Positions 1-6,717 of a DNA stretch of 8,156 nucleotides are shown here, piece by piece. Each line of letters opens with the position of its first letter. The stretch's first letter is position 1. Where the stretch lies: contig CAAGDP010000100.1 of the NCBI GenBank assembly GCA_900768635.1, positions 1-8,156 of the forward strand. Direction: 5' to 3'. The DNA comes from Enterobacterales bacterium (GTDB lineage: Bacteria > Pseudomonadota > Gammaproteobacteria > Enterobacterales > Succinivibrionaceae). A program made the translations under genes and the position numbers. The notes below the pieces were generated by a model that worked only from the letters and a program-made list of their open reading frames with translations, searched no databases and had not been told where the DNA came from.

Positions 1-117
1 TATGATGTAACGCCACTTTAGATAGCAATATCTATCGGGGTTAAAGGTCGGAGGCGTAAGCCGTTATTACGACTGGGCAGTTACAAGCCCACTACCTTTA
101 GGTGGTGGGTAGTTGAC
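1..117 (+). mobile_element. Right end of an IS200/IS605-type element (left arm of the inverted repeat)
   Basis: Positions 3-117 are a perfect reverse complement of 8042-8156. The arm contains two GNRA-loop hairpins (stem 19-24/29-34 with loop GCAA; stem 53-55/60-62 with loop GTAA), a GTCG/CGAC pairing (47-50 with 70-73) and a strong 10-bp hairpin (88-97/100-109). It then ends in TAGTTGAC. A subterminal hairpin just inside a short cleavage motif is the known layout of right ends in this family, whose Y1 transposases recognise hairpins rather than inverted termini. Here the element body would lie to the left, outside the window. Frame 1 reads YDVTPL and then stops at 19-21, which might be the last codons of a tnpB gene, but six residues cannot show this. 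No transposase domain is visible. The repeat and structure are certain; the family name is inferred from layout. Confidence 0.6.
19..117 (+). ncRNA. Candidate omega-RNA scaffold reading rightward into the flgF promoter region
   Basis: The string of short hairpins resembles the guide-RNA scaffold that overlaps the right end of tnpB-bearing elements; its guide is the flanking DNA just past the element. The sense strand can be argued from the last hairpin. Read rightward, 88-97/100-109 pairs fully with one T-G (U-G in RNA) pair, whereas the opposite strand has a C-A mismatch at that place. The predicted guide would start at 118. No TnpB gene or promoter for this RNA can be seen, so both transcription and function are inferred. 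Confidence 0.4.
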
Positions 118-162
118 TAGAGAGCAACTTATTCCCCAGAGAGATATTGTTTCTTTTTGTAA

Positions 163-179
163 TTGGCATTAGTTTTGCA
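163..179 (+). promoter_or_regulatory. Sigma-54 (RpoN) promoter of the flgF-flgL operon
   Basis: TTGGCA at 163-168 and TTGCA at 175-179 match the sigma-54 -24 and -12 boxes. The invariant GG (165-166) and GC (177-178) are separated by exactly 10 bases, as the family requires. The predicted start of transcription is near 190, giving a leader of about 22 nt before the FlgF start. Rod-to-junction operons in polar flagellates such as Pseudomonas aeruginosa are known to be RpoN-dependent with a bacterial enhancer-binding protein (FleQ or FleR/FlrC type), so location and sequence agree. No activator binding site was identified. The -24 box begins 45 bp from the end of the transposon arm. Confidence 0.8.
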
Positions 180-194
180 GTTAAAACTGCAAAA
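173..194. repeat. Perfect 10-bp inverted repeat over the -12 box and transcription start
   Basis: 173-182 (TTTTGCAGTT) and 185-194 (AACTGCAAAA) are exact reverse complements around a 2-base centre. The left arm includes the whole TTGCA of the -12 element, and the right arm covers the predicted start site near 190. There is no following T-tract on either strand, so it is not an ordinary terminator. It could be an operator for a dimeric repressor or a structure formed only in read-through transcripts. The symmetry is certain; the function is unknown. Confidence 0.6.
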
Positions 195-201
195 TAGTTG
201 T

Positions 202-206
202 GGAGA
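202..206 (+). promoter_or_regulatory. Ribosome binding site that sets the FlgF start
   Basis: GGAG at 202-205 lies 6 nt before the ATG at 212. The GTG at 200 is in frame but overlaps this Shine-Dalgarno sequence and has no such site of its own. The product from 212, beginning MDNLLYVAMSG, matches the usual FlgF N-terminus. The ATG at 212 is therefore preferred. Confidence 0.8.
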
Positions 207-211
207 ATGTT

Positions 212-958
212 ATGGATAATCTGCTTTATGTTGCAATGTCAGGAGCAAAGGAAAATTTCAACAGCCTGGCAGTACGAAGCAACAATCTTGCCAACGCATC
301 TACTGTAGGCTTTAAGGCTGATTTTGAGCAGGCTCGGGCTATGCAGGCATATGGCGAAGGTTTGCCTACCAGAGTTTTTTCACTTACGGAACGCCCCGGC
401 CAGAACTTTTCCCAGGGCAGTATATCTGCTACCGGCAGGGATCTGGATGTAGCTATAAAAGGTGACGGTTTTTTGGCAGTTCAGGACCGCCAGGGAGCTG
501 AAGCCTATACCAGAGGTGGCAGTCTTACGATTGACGAAGAAGGTATTCTTCGTACCGGATCCGGTTTGGCAGTTATGGATATTTCCGGTAATCCGGTTAC
601 CATCCCTATGCCGGTACAGAGTATTTCCATTAATGCGGACGGTACGGTGCAGGGTGTACCTGAAGGTATGGAGCCGAACAATATTGAAGAATTTGCTCAG
701 ATTAAACTGGTAAATCCTTCTATCCGGGATATTTCCAAAGGTCAGGATGGTCTTTTTCGGCGTAATGACGGAAGAACCGCTTTGGAGGATCCTACCGTTT
801 CTCTGGTTAACGGTGCATTGGAGTTATCCAATGTTAATGTAGCAGAGGAAATGACTAATCTTATTCGATTACAGCGTCAGTTTGAAGCTAATGTAAAACT
901 GATGAAAACCGCTGAAGACTGTGATCAGAGCAGCAACAATTTACTGCGTCTTTCTTAA
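212..958 (+). CDS. flgF: Flagellar basal-body proximal rod protein FlgF
   Basis: This 248-residue protein forms part of the proximal rod, the drive shaft between the MS ring and the distal rod, and is exported by the flagellar type III apparatus. It has no Sec signal peptide, as expected. The N-terminal rod signature (about residues 7-36, with SNNLANASTVGFK) and the C-terminal axial signature (about 207-229, NVNVAEEMTNLIRLQRQFEA) pair to form the D0 coiled coil. The middle contains the family's DLDVAIKGDGFL motif near 77-88. Length is close to enteric FlgF (about 251). FlgF is distinguished from FlgG by the shorter middle part and by position as the first gene before a second rod gene. It is the first gene behind the sigma-54 promoter. 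One cysteine lies near residue 233. A GTG at 200 would add four residues but is unlikely. Confidence 0.96.
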   Translation: MDNLLYVAMSGAKENFNSLAVRSNNLANASTVGFKADFEQARAMQAYGEGLPTRVFSLTERPGQNFSQGSISATGRDLDVAIKGDGFLAVQDRQGAEAYTRGGSLTIDEEGILRTGSGLAVMDISGNPVTIPMPVQSISINADGTVQGVPEGMEPNNIEEFAQIKLVNPSIRDISKGQDGLFRRNDGRTALEDPTVSLVNGALELSNVNVAEEMTNLIRLQRQFEANVKLMKTAEDCDQSSNNLLRLS

Positions 959-976
959 AGACTGAGGAGTTTTATT

Positions 977-1765
977 ATGATGCCAGCATTGTGGGTAGCT
1001 AAAACAGGACTTGATGCCCAGCAAACCAACATTTCAGTTATTTCTAATAACCTGGCCAACGCATCTACCGTAGGCTTTAAAAAGGGCAGAGCTGTTTTTG
1101 AAGATCTGCTTTATCAGAACATCAATCAGCCCGGAGGTCGTTCTTCTGCTGATACTAATCTTCCTACCGGTCTGATGGTGGGCGTAGGTGCTAAAGTGGC
1201 AGCAACTCAGAAGTCTTTTACCCAGGGTGATGTGCAGACCACCGACAATTCTTTGGATCTTATGATTAATGGATCCGGTTTTTTTGAAGTGGAACTTCCT
1301 GATGGAACTACCGCATACACTAGAAACGGTCAGTTTGCCCTAAGTGATGAAGGAACAATTGTAACTTCTGGTAGCGGTTATACAGTACAGCCGGCTATTC
1401 AGATCCCAGACAATGCCACCAGTATTACTGTCAGTGTGGATGGTCAGGTTTCCGTGCAGATTGCCGGTCAGGCGGAAAGTCAGATTTTAGGTCAGTTTAA
1501 TGTTTCTAGGTTTGTTAATCCTCAGGGTTTAGAACCGCTTGGTGAAAATCTTTTTGTGGAGACTCAGTCCAGCGGCGCAGCTATTCAGGGTATTGCCGGT
1601 CAGGATGGTATGGGCTCAATCAAACAGGGAATGTTGGAAACTGCTAATGTAAATGTTACTGAAGAGTTGGTAAATCTTATTCAGGCTCAGAGAGTTTATG
1701 AAATGAATTCCAAGGTGCTTTCAACTGTAGATGCTATGCTTAACAGTCTCAGTCAGAATACTTGA
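977..1765 (+). CDS. flgG: Flagellar basal-body distal rod protein FlgG
   Basis: This 262-residue protein builds the distal rod, which passes through the P- and L-rings and joins the hook. It starts MMPALWVAKTGLDAQQ, matching the usual M-xx-LW-AKTGL start of FlgG, and GAGGAG at 964-969 is 7 nt upstream, supporting the first of two adjacent ATGs. The rod signature SNNLANASTVGFKK lies at about 23-36. A FlgG-type insertion follows (about 46-73, with QPGG and LPTGLMVGVGAK), in the region known to make the rod straight and stiff compared with the hook. LDLMINGSGFFEV is in the middle, and the C-terminal axial motif ANVNVTEELVNLIQAQR begins near 223. Length agrees with the family (about 260). It contains no cysteine. 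The gap to flgF is only 18 nt, so the two are co-transcribed. Confidence 0.97.
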   Translation: MMPALWVAKTGLDAQQTNISVISNNLANASTVGFKKGRAVFEDLLYQNINQPGGRSSADTNLPTGLMVGVGAKVAATQKSFTQGDVQTTDNSLDLMINGSGFFEVELPDGTTAYTRNGQFALSDEGTIVTSGSGYTVQPAIQIPDNATSITVSVDGQVSVQIAGQAESQILGQFNVSRFVNPQGLEPLGENLFVETQSSGAAIQGIAGQDGMGSIKQGMLETANVNVTEELVNLIQAQRVYEMNSKVLSTVDAMLNSLSQNT

Positions 1766-1767
1766 TG

Positions 1768-1783
1768 CAGGATATAAATCCTG
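1768..1783 (+). repeat. Small hairpin in the flgG-flgH gap
   Basis: CAGGAT (1768-1773) and ATCCTG (1778-1783) form a 6-bp stem with an ATAA loop, starting 3 nt after the flgG stop. This 84-nt gap is the longest inside the operon. No T-tract follows, so termination is unlikely; an mRNA end-protecting or processing structure between the rod and ring genes is possible. The rest of the gap is A-rich and carries the flgH ribosome binding site. Confidence 0.4.
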
Positions 1784-1849
1784 ACAATAGGAACGGATAA
1801 TAATAAAAGCGGATCTCAGGATCTTAGGAAATATAAACAGGAGTTAATT

Positions 1850-2536
1850 ATGGGTAAGTTAGCAGTTTTTGGTATGGCAGCATCTTTACTGCTGAGCGGA
1901 TGTTCTTCTCTTCTGGAAGCCGGTGCTCCCAAACCTGATGATCCTGATTTTGCACCGGCCATGCCTGAAGAGCGTACAGCTACAGTTATACCTACCGGTT
2001 CGATTTTTGACAATGCTGGAGTAAGTAGTATCTACTCTGATATTAAAGCTCATCGGGTGGGGGACTTGATCACTGTTAATCTGGACGAGCAGACCTCTGC
2101 CAAGAAAAATGCCAAAACAGAATTGGGAAAGAACAGCTCCTTCAGCGTCAATCCGTTGACATTTGCCGGCAAAAATTTTCATATCGGCAAATATTCGACA
2201 GAATTTTCCGGCAGTTCATCTAATGATTTTTCCGGTGATTCCTCAGCAAATCAAAGCAACAGCCTTCAGGGAAATATTTCTGTAAGTGTGGTACAGGTTT
2301 TGCCTAATGGTAATTTAAAGGTTCAGGGTGAAAAATGGGTTATGCTGAATAATGGCAATGAATTCATTCGCGTCACCGGCATGCTTCGTCCTGAGGATAT
2401 CAATTCGGATAATACCGTATCCTCCCAGCGGATAGCAAATGCCCGTATTCAGTACGGCGGAACCGGTGATTTTGCCAATACTCAGGAACGGGGATGGCTG
2501 GCAAAATTTTTTAACAGCGTTTTTAATCCATTCTGA
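1850..2536 (+). CDS. flgH: Flagellar L-ring lipoprotein FlgH
   Basis: This 228-residue lipoprotein forms the L-ring, the outer-membrane part of the bushing around the rod. Residues 1-17 form a lipoprotein signal peptide, and LSGC at 15-18 is a lipobox with Cys18 as the predicted lipidated residue; it is the only cysteine in the protein. Conserved FlgH segments follow: GSIF (50-53), VGDLITVNLDE (70-80), a Ser/Asn-rich middle (about 118-140), GNLKVQGEKW (154-163), and the C-terminal GMLRPEDI then NARIQYGGTG (about 177-206). Length fits the family (about 225-235). AGGAG at 1839-1843 sits 6 nt before the ATG. The gene ends in tandem TGA codons. It is placed directly before the P-ring gene, as in most Gram-negative flagellar clusters, and its presence confirms an outer-membrane organism. 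Confidence 0.97.
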   Translation: MGKLAVFGMAASLLLSGCSSLLEAGAPKPDDPDFAPAMPEERTATVIPTGSIFDNAGVSSIYSDIKAHRVGDLITVNLDEQTSAKKNAKTELGKNSSFSVNPLTFAGKNFHIGKYSTEFSGSSSNDFSGDSSANQSNSLQGNISVSVVQVLPNGNLKVQGEKWVMLNNGNEFIRVTGMLRPEDINSDNTVSSQRIANARIQYGGTGDFANTQERGWLAKFFNSVFNPF

Positions 2537-2549
2537 TGATCTGTCAGTC

Positions 2550-2556
2550 AAGGGAG
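2550..2556 (+). promoter_or_regulatory. Ribosome binding site that sets the FlgI start
   Basis: AAGGGAG ends 8 nt before the ATG at 2565. The reading frame is open further upstream to an ATG at 2439, but that would overlap flgH by about 100 bases and put 42 residues ahead of an obvious Sec signal peptide. The start at 2565 is therefore chosen. Confidence 0.8.
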
Positions 2557-2564
2557 TAATTACT

Positions 2565-3671
2565 ATGAGAAATCTGTTTAAGGCTGCAATGCTGGCTTTG
2601 GCAATGACCTCCTTGGGAGTAAATACAGCTGAGGCATCTCGTATTAAGGATATAACGTCAGTCCAGGGTGTCAGAGCTAATCAGCTGATTGGTTACGGTC
2701 TGGTGGTAGGTCTTAACGGAACTGGTGAAAAGAATAATGCTTTCTCAGAACAAACCTTCCGTACTATGCTGAATAATTTCGGCATTAAAGTTTCCGATTC
2801 GGTAAAACCGAAAATGAAGGATGTGGCTCCGGTAGTAGTTCATGCGGAATTGCCTGCTTTTATCAAGCCCGGTCAGACTATTGATGTTACCGTATCTGCC
2901 ATCGGTGAGGCCAAAAGCTTAAGAGGAGGATCTTTGGTACAGACTTTTCTGAAAGGAGCGGACGGGCAGGTATATGCTGTGGCTCAAGGTTCACTGGTAG
3001 TATCGGGACTTGGTGCAGAAGGAGCTGACGGCTCAAAAGTTGTAATCAACACACCTACAGTAGGCCGTATTGCCAATGGTGCCATCGTGGAACGGGCTGT
3101 TCCATCATCCTTTGGCTACGGTGATACAATCACTTTTAATCTTAACCGCGCAGATTTTACTACTGCTCAGAATATTGCAAATACCATAAATGATAACTTT
3201 GGCAAGAATACTGCAAGAGCAATAGATGCAGCCTCCATTGAAGTGTTTGCACCACGGGATCAGAGTGAAAGAGTCAGTTTTCTGTCAGCTGTTGAAAATC
3301 TTGATGTGGACATAGCAGATGAGGCAGCAAAGATAATTGTCAATTCCAGAACAGGAACCATAGTCATAGGCAAGGATGTGAAACTTCATCCTGTGGCTAT
3401 TACCCACGGCGGATTAACTGTTACGGTGAAGGAAAATATTCAGGTTTCCCAGCCTAACGAATTAGCCGGAGGTAATACGGAGGTAGTTCCCAACTCTGAT
3501 ATCAGAGTGGAGGCGCAGAACAGAAGAATGTTTAAGCTGGAATCGTCAAATTCACTGGATGATCTGGTACGAACCATCAACCAGATCGGACTGGCCCCGG
3601 GGGATCTTATGAGCGTGCTGGAAGCTCTTCAGCAGGCAGGTGCCATAGAGGGGGAACTGGTCATCATATAA
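2565..3671 (+). CDS. flgI: Flagellar P-ring protein FlgI
   Basis: This 368-residue periplasmic protein assembles into the P-ring around the distal rod in the peptidoglycan layer. A Sec signal peptide is clear: MRNLFKAA, a hydrophobic core, and a likely signal peptidase cut after AEA (residues 22-24), so the mature protein would begin SRIKDI. The mature N-terminus has the hallmark SVQGVRANQLIGYGLVVGLN. Further conserved segments are PGQTIDVTVSAIG, LRGGSL, and a C-terminal LGLAPGDLMSVL-like stretch (here IGLAPGDLMSVLEAL). Length is typical (about 365). The protein has no cysteine at all. Escherichia coli FlgI carries two cysteines that form a DsbA/DsbB-dependent disulfide, so this protein must be stable without one. 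It lies 28 nt behind flgH and 24 nt before flgJ. Confidence 0.97.
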   Translation: MRNLFKAAMLALAMTSLGVNTAEASRIKDITSVQGVRANQLIGYGLVVGLNGTGEKNNAFSEQTFRTMLNNFGIKVSDSVKPKMKDVAPVVVHAELPAFIKPGQTIDVTVSAIGEAKSLRGGSLVQTFLKGADGQVYAVAQGSLVVSGLGAEGADGSKVVINTPTVGRIANGAIVERAVPSSFGYGDTITFNLNRADFTTAQNIANTINDNFGKNTARAIDAASIEVFAPRDQSERVSFLSAVENLDVDIADEAAKIIVNSRTGTIVIGKDVKLHPVAITHGGLTVTVKENIQVSQPNELAGGNTEVVPNSDIRVEAQNRRMFKLESSNSLDDLVRTINQIGLAPGDLMSVLEALQQAGAIEGELVII

Positions 3672-3695
3672 TTTTTAAGCGGAGGATGTACGGAG

Positions 3696-4757
3696 ATGAA
3701 CAGCGGTTTAGATGCTCAGGGCTATATAAACGATTTAAATTCATATGAACGTCTCCGTAAGCTGGGAATAAACGGCAGTGAGAAAGATCAGGAGCAGGCA
3801 CTTCACCAGGCTGCCGCCCAGTTTGAAGCTCTTTTTAACCAGATGTGGCTGAAAGCCCAGCGGGACACCAGCCGGGAACTTTACAAGGATAATCCTCTGT
3901 CAAGTCAGACCACAGAACTTTATCAGTCTCTTCTGGATGAACAGATGTCATCCCAGTTTGCCGCCAGTGGCAAAAGTTTGCAGTCCGGAGGTTTGGCTGA
4001 TCTTATTGTTAAACAGTTTTCCCGCAAAAATCAGCGGACCTCGGATAAGTTGCGTATGCCGGGAGAAGTTTCATCCTTCTCTATAAACCGGGAAAATAAA
4101 GCATTTCCCATTCAGAAAAATTCATCTTCAACTCTTACTTCTATTCAGAATCATAATTCTCAATATTTTGGCAAGGAATTTGCTTTATCTTCTGTACAAC
4201 AGCAGAAAGCTCCGAAATATGACGGAAATGATCTTACTGATGATATCAGCTCTCAGCAAAATTATCAGATTAAAACAGTTTCCGGCACAGTGGCTGAGGA
4301 TCAGAAATCCTTTGTGGAAACAATGATGCCTCTTGCTAAAAAAGTAGCGGATAAGTTTGGCCTTGATCCTCTGGTAATGGTTGCTCAGGCAGCACTGGAG
4401 ACCGGATGGGGAAAGCACCTGATGAAAAAGGGAACAGATCTGGCAAACAATCTTTTTGGCATTAAAGCATCATCTGATACTTCCAATTCCACCCGAGCAG
4501 ATAGCTATGAATATGTAAACGGCAAAAAAGTTCTCATCAATTCCAGCTTCAGAGCTTACAGTGGTTTTGAAGAAAGTATGGAAGATTATGCACGGCTCAT
4601 CACCGGGAATAAGCGTTATGCCCGGGTCAGTGCTGCACAAAGTCCTGATGAGTACTTTGAAGAACTGCAGAAGGCTGGTTATGCCACCGATCCGCAGTAT
4701 GCCTCTAAATTGAAACGCATTGTCAGAAATCCGGCGTTTCAGGATTATAGAAGTTAA
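3696..4757 (+). CDS. flgJ: Flagellar rod cap and peptidoglycan hydrolase FlgJ (two-domain form)
   Basis: This 353-residue protein caps the growing rod and locally digests peptidoglycan so the rod can pass. The N-terminal rod-binding domain spans about 30-107, with AAAQFEALFNQMWLKAQR (about 39-56) and SLLDEQMSSQFA (78-89). A Ser/Gln/Asn-rich linker of about 90 residues follows (110-200), probably disordered. The C-terminal glucosaminidase domain is about 204-350. In AALETGWG, Glu235 is the likely catalytic acid by position in the family, and the domain continues with NNLFGIK (251-257) and YATDPQYASKL (329-339). The fused hydrolase domain is typical of beta- and gammaproteobacteria; many other phyla have only the cap domain. 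At 353 residues it is longer than the enteric form (about 313), mostly through the linker. GGAGG at 3681-3685 lies 10 nt before the chosen ATG. There is no Sec signal and no cysteine, as expected for a type III substrate. Confidence 0.96.
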   Translation: MNSGLDAQGYINDLNSYERLRKLGINGSEKDQEQALHQAAAQFEALFNQMWLKAQRDTSRELYKDNPLSSQTTELYQSLLDEQMSSQFAASGKSLQSGGLADLIVKQFSRKNQRTSDKLRMPGEVSSFSINRENKAFPIQKNSSSTLTSIQNHNSQYFGKEFALSSVQQQKAPKYDGNDLTDDISSQQNYQIKTVSGTVAEDQKSFVETMMPLAKKVADKFGLDPLVMVAQAALETGWGKHLMKKGTDLANNLFGIKASSDTSNSTRADSYEYVNGKKVLINSSFRAYSGFEESMEDYARLITGNKRYARVSAAQSPDEYFEELQKAGYATDPQYASKLKRIVRNPAFQDYRS

Positions 4758-4771
4758 GGCAGGTAGATGAT

Positions 4772-6694
4772 ATGGCAGATTTATTGGCAATAGGAAAGTC
4801 AGCTGTGGCAGCGCAGCAGAAGATGCTGTCCACTACTTCCAACAATATTTCCAACGTTAGCACCCAGGGGTATGTACGTCAGAGATCTTTTACCTATACC
4901 AATATAACTGGATATGGAGTAGGTCCGACTCTTACCCAGCGGGTAAATAATGAATACCAGCAGCAGGAAGTGTGGCGTGACACTTCTAACCGCGCATATT
5001 ATGAAACAGTGTATAACGAATTGTATCCTGTAGATCAGTATCTTTCTAGCAGCTCTATAGGTATGTCCAGCTCTATCACCGGTGTTTTTACAGCATTGCA
5101 GTCTGCTGTCAATAATCCGTCATCTACTGCAGAAAGATCCGAGGCTGTAAGTAAACTGCAGGATCTGGCTGTGCGCTTTAATACTCTTAATGAGGATATT
5201 ACCAAAGCTCAGAATGATAATCAGACTAAAATTGATGAGGATATTCAGCATATTAACGATTTGCTGGCTAATATTTCCAATTACAATTCAGCAATTCTTG
5301 CTGCAAAAAATAAGGAAGATACCGAAACTTACAACCTGATGGATCAGCGGGATGCTGCTATTACTGAACTGGCATCTTATATTGATATCAGAACTTATCC
5401 AGACGATGATGACAGTAATGTGACACTTATTACCATGGCGTCTGGTCAGTCTCTGTTGTTAGAAGATGGGAATTATGCGGTATTTGAACAGATTGCCGGT
5501 AATCCAGATCCTTCTAACACCCAGCTCTCCTACAAGTTTGTAAATACTAAAGGTGAAAGCGGAACTATTCTAAATAGTGAAACTATTGGCGGTGAACTGG
5601 GTGGTCTTCTGGAAAGCCGTGAGGAAATCAAGGATGTGAGACGGCAGTTGGGACAACTGGCCATATCCATGGGAGATGCTTTTAATAGTCAAAATAAAGA
5701 CGGTCTGGATTTAAATGGCGAGGAAGGAAAAAATCTTTTTAATCTGTTTAATTCCCAGGGCTCCAATCTTATTACCACTATTGGTGATACAGTCACTGGA
5801 GGCAGTCTTAAGGTTTCTTATGTGGAAGGCAGTTATGACAAAATTTCCACAGACTGCTTTTATGTAACTGCTGATACTTCAGGTATGAAGATTTATATGC
5901 AGGATAGCAATGGTGGTTACACTAAAGAAATTTCCCAGACTGATCTTAAAAATAAGTATGGTTTAGAGTTTAATTTCACCGGAACCGGATCCTTTTTTGT
6001 AGATCCAACTCTTCAAGCTGCTTCTACTATTAAACTTGCCGTAGATAATTCTGAATCTTTGGCTCTTGCCGGAAAATACCGTACTACTTATGACTCTTCC
6101 AATAAGGGTACCGGTATTGCCTCAATCGCCAATTACAGTCAGTTGCTTTCTGCAGTAAATGGGGGCGGGGCAACTATTCCTCTTACTGTCAATGCTACAT
6201 CTGCTACCGGTATTACTGTGGGCGGTGAAAGTTTTACTCTGAAAAATGGTGAATGGTATAACGGAGCTGGGGTTTCTCTTCAGGCTAAATATGGAATTAA
6301 GTTGGAAGGCACGGTTTCTGCAGGGGATAAGTTTGCGGTTGGCAGTGCAGTAGGTACTGACGTTTCCGGAGATAACAGTAACGGACTGATGATGTGCTCC
6401 TTCGAATCTTCCGGAGTTGTCCGTAACGGAACTTCAGATCGAGTTCAGAGTTTTGCCCAGCGTTATTCAACACTCACCGGCACTTATGGCTCAGCAGTGA
6501 ATTCGGCAAATACTAGCCTGACCGCTGCTGAAGCTAAGCTTACTCAGTCCAGAAGTTCCTATGAATCTACTTCTAGTGTAAGCCTGGATGAGGAAGCTGC
6601 AAATCTTGTCCAGTATCAGCAGTACTATACTGCAGCAGCCAAAATAATAACGGCATCTCAGACTATTTTTCAGGCATTGATAAGTGCTGTTTAA
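4772..6694 (+). CDS. flgK: Hook-filament junction protein FlgK (HAP1)
   Basis: This 640-residue axial protein is the first junction layer between hook and filament and is exported by the flagellar type III system, normally with the FlgN chaperone. The N-terminal D0 signature STTSNNISNVSTQGYVRQRS lies at about 20-39. The C-terminal signature is VSLDEEAANLVQYQQYY followed by a hydrophobic helix to residue 640 (about 602-640). The middle is a variable beta-rich region, ending with the GDKFAVG...GDNSNGLMM stretch that matches the family's DNRNALAL region. It is about 90 residues longer than enteric FlgK (547), in the variable part. Two cysteines, Cys362 and Cys542, are unusual for a filament-axis protein. 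The Shine-Dalgarno sequence is weak (AGG at 4761-4763), and the gene starts only 14 nt after flgJ, so translation may depend partly on flgJ. In enterics flgKL has its own sigma-28 promoter; none was found here. Confidence 0.95.
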   Translation: MADLLAIGKSAVAAQQKMLSTTSNNISNVSTQGYVRQRSFTYTNITGYGVGPTLTQRVNNEYQQQEVWRDTSNRAYYETVYNELYPVDQYLSSSSIGMSSSITGVFTALQSAVNNPSSTAERSEAVSKLQDLAVRFNTLNEDITKAQNDNQTKIDEDIQHINDLLANISNYNSAILAAKNKEDTETYNLMDQRDAAITELASYIDIRTYPDDDDSNVTLITMASGQSLLLEDGNYAVFEQIAGNPDPSNTQLSYKFVNTKGESGTILNSETIGGELGGLLESREEIKDVRRQLGQLAISMGDAFNSQNKDGLDLNGEEGKNLFNLFNSQGSNLITTIGDTVTGGSLKVSYVEGSYDKISTDCFYVTADTSGMKIYMQDSNGGYTKEISQTDLKNKYGLEFNFTGTGSFFVDPTLQAASTIKLAVDNSESLALAGKYRTTYDSSNKGTGIASIANYSQLLSAVNGGGATIPLTVNATSATGITVGGESFTLKNGEWYNGAGVSLQAKYGIKLEGTVSAGDKFAVGSAVGTDVSGDNSNGLMMCSFESSGVVRNGTSDRVQSFAQRYSTLTGTYGSAVNSANTSLTAAEAKLTQSRSSYESTSSVSLDEEAANLVQYQQYYTAAAKIITASQTIFQALISAV

Positions 6695-6717
6695 ATCAGC
6701 TTAAGGAGGATTGAATT

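Noticed and set aside
200..211. GTG start for FlgF four codons upstream
   Set aside because: The GTG overlaps the Shine-Dalgarno sequence used by the ATG at 212, and the added residues are not part of the usual FlgF N-terminus.
462..713. 83-codon open frame on the + strand inside flgF
   Set aside because: It lies wholly inside flgF in another frame, has no ribosome binding site and no recognisable motif.
1775..1800. Possible sigma-28 promoter before flgH (TAAA then ACGGATAA)
   Set aside because: The spacing is 14 instead of 15 bases and two of eight -10 positions differ from GCCGATAA; ring genes are not expected to be sigma-28 controlled.
1886..2182. 98-codon open frame on the minus strand inside flgH
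   Set aside because: It is antisense to a well-conserved lipoprotein gene; the composition is that of a shadow frame.
2439..2564. Upstream ATG giving a 410-residue FlgI
   Set aside because: It would overlap flgH by about 100 bases and hide the Sec signal peptide that begins at 2565.
4470..4790. 106-codon open frame on the minus strand over the flgJ end
   Set aside because: It is antisense to the glucosaminidase domain and the flgK start, with no motif or start signal.
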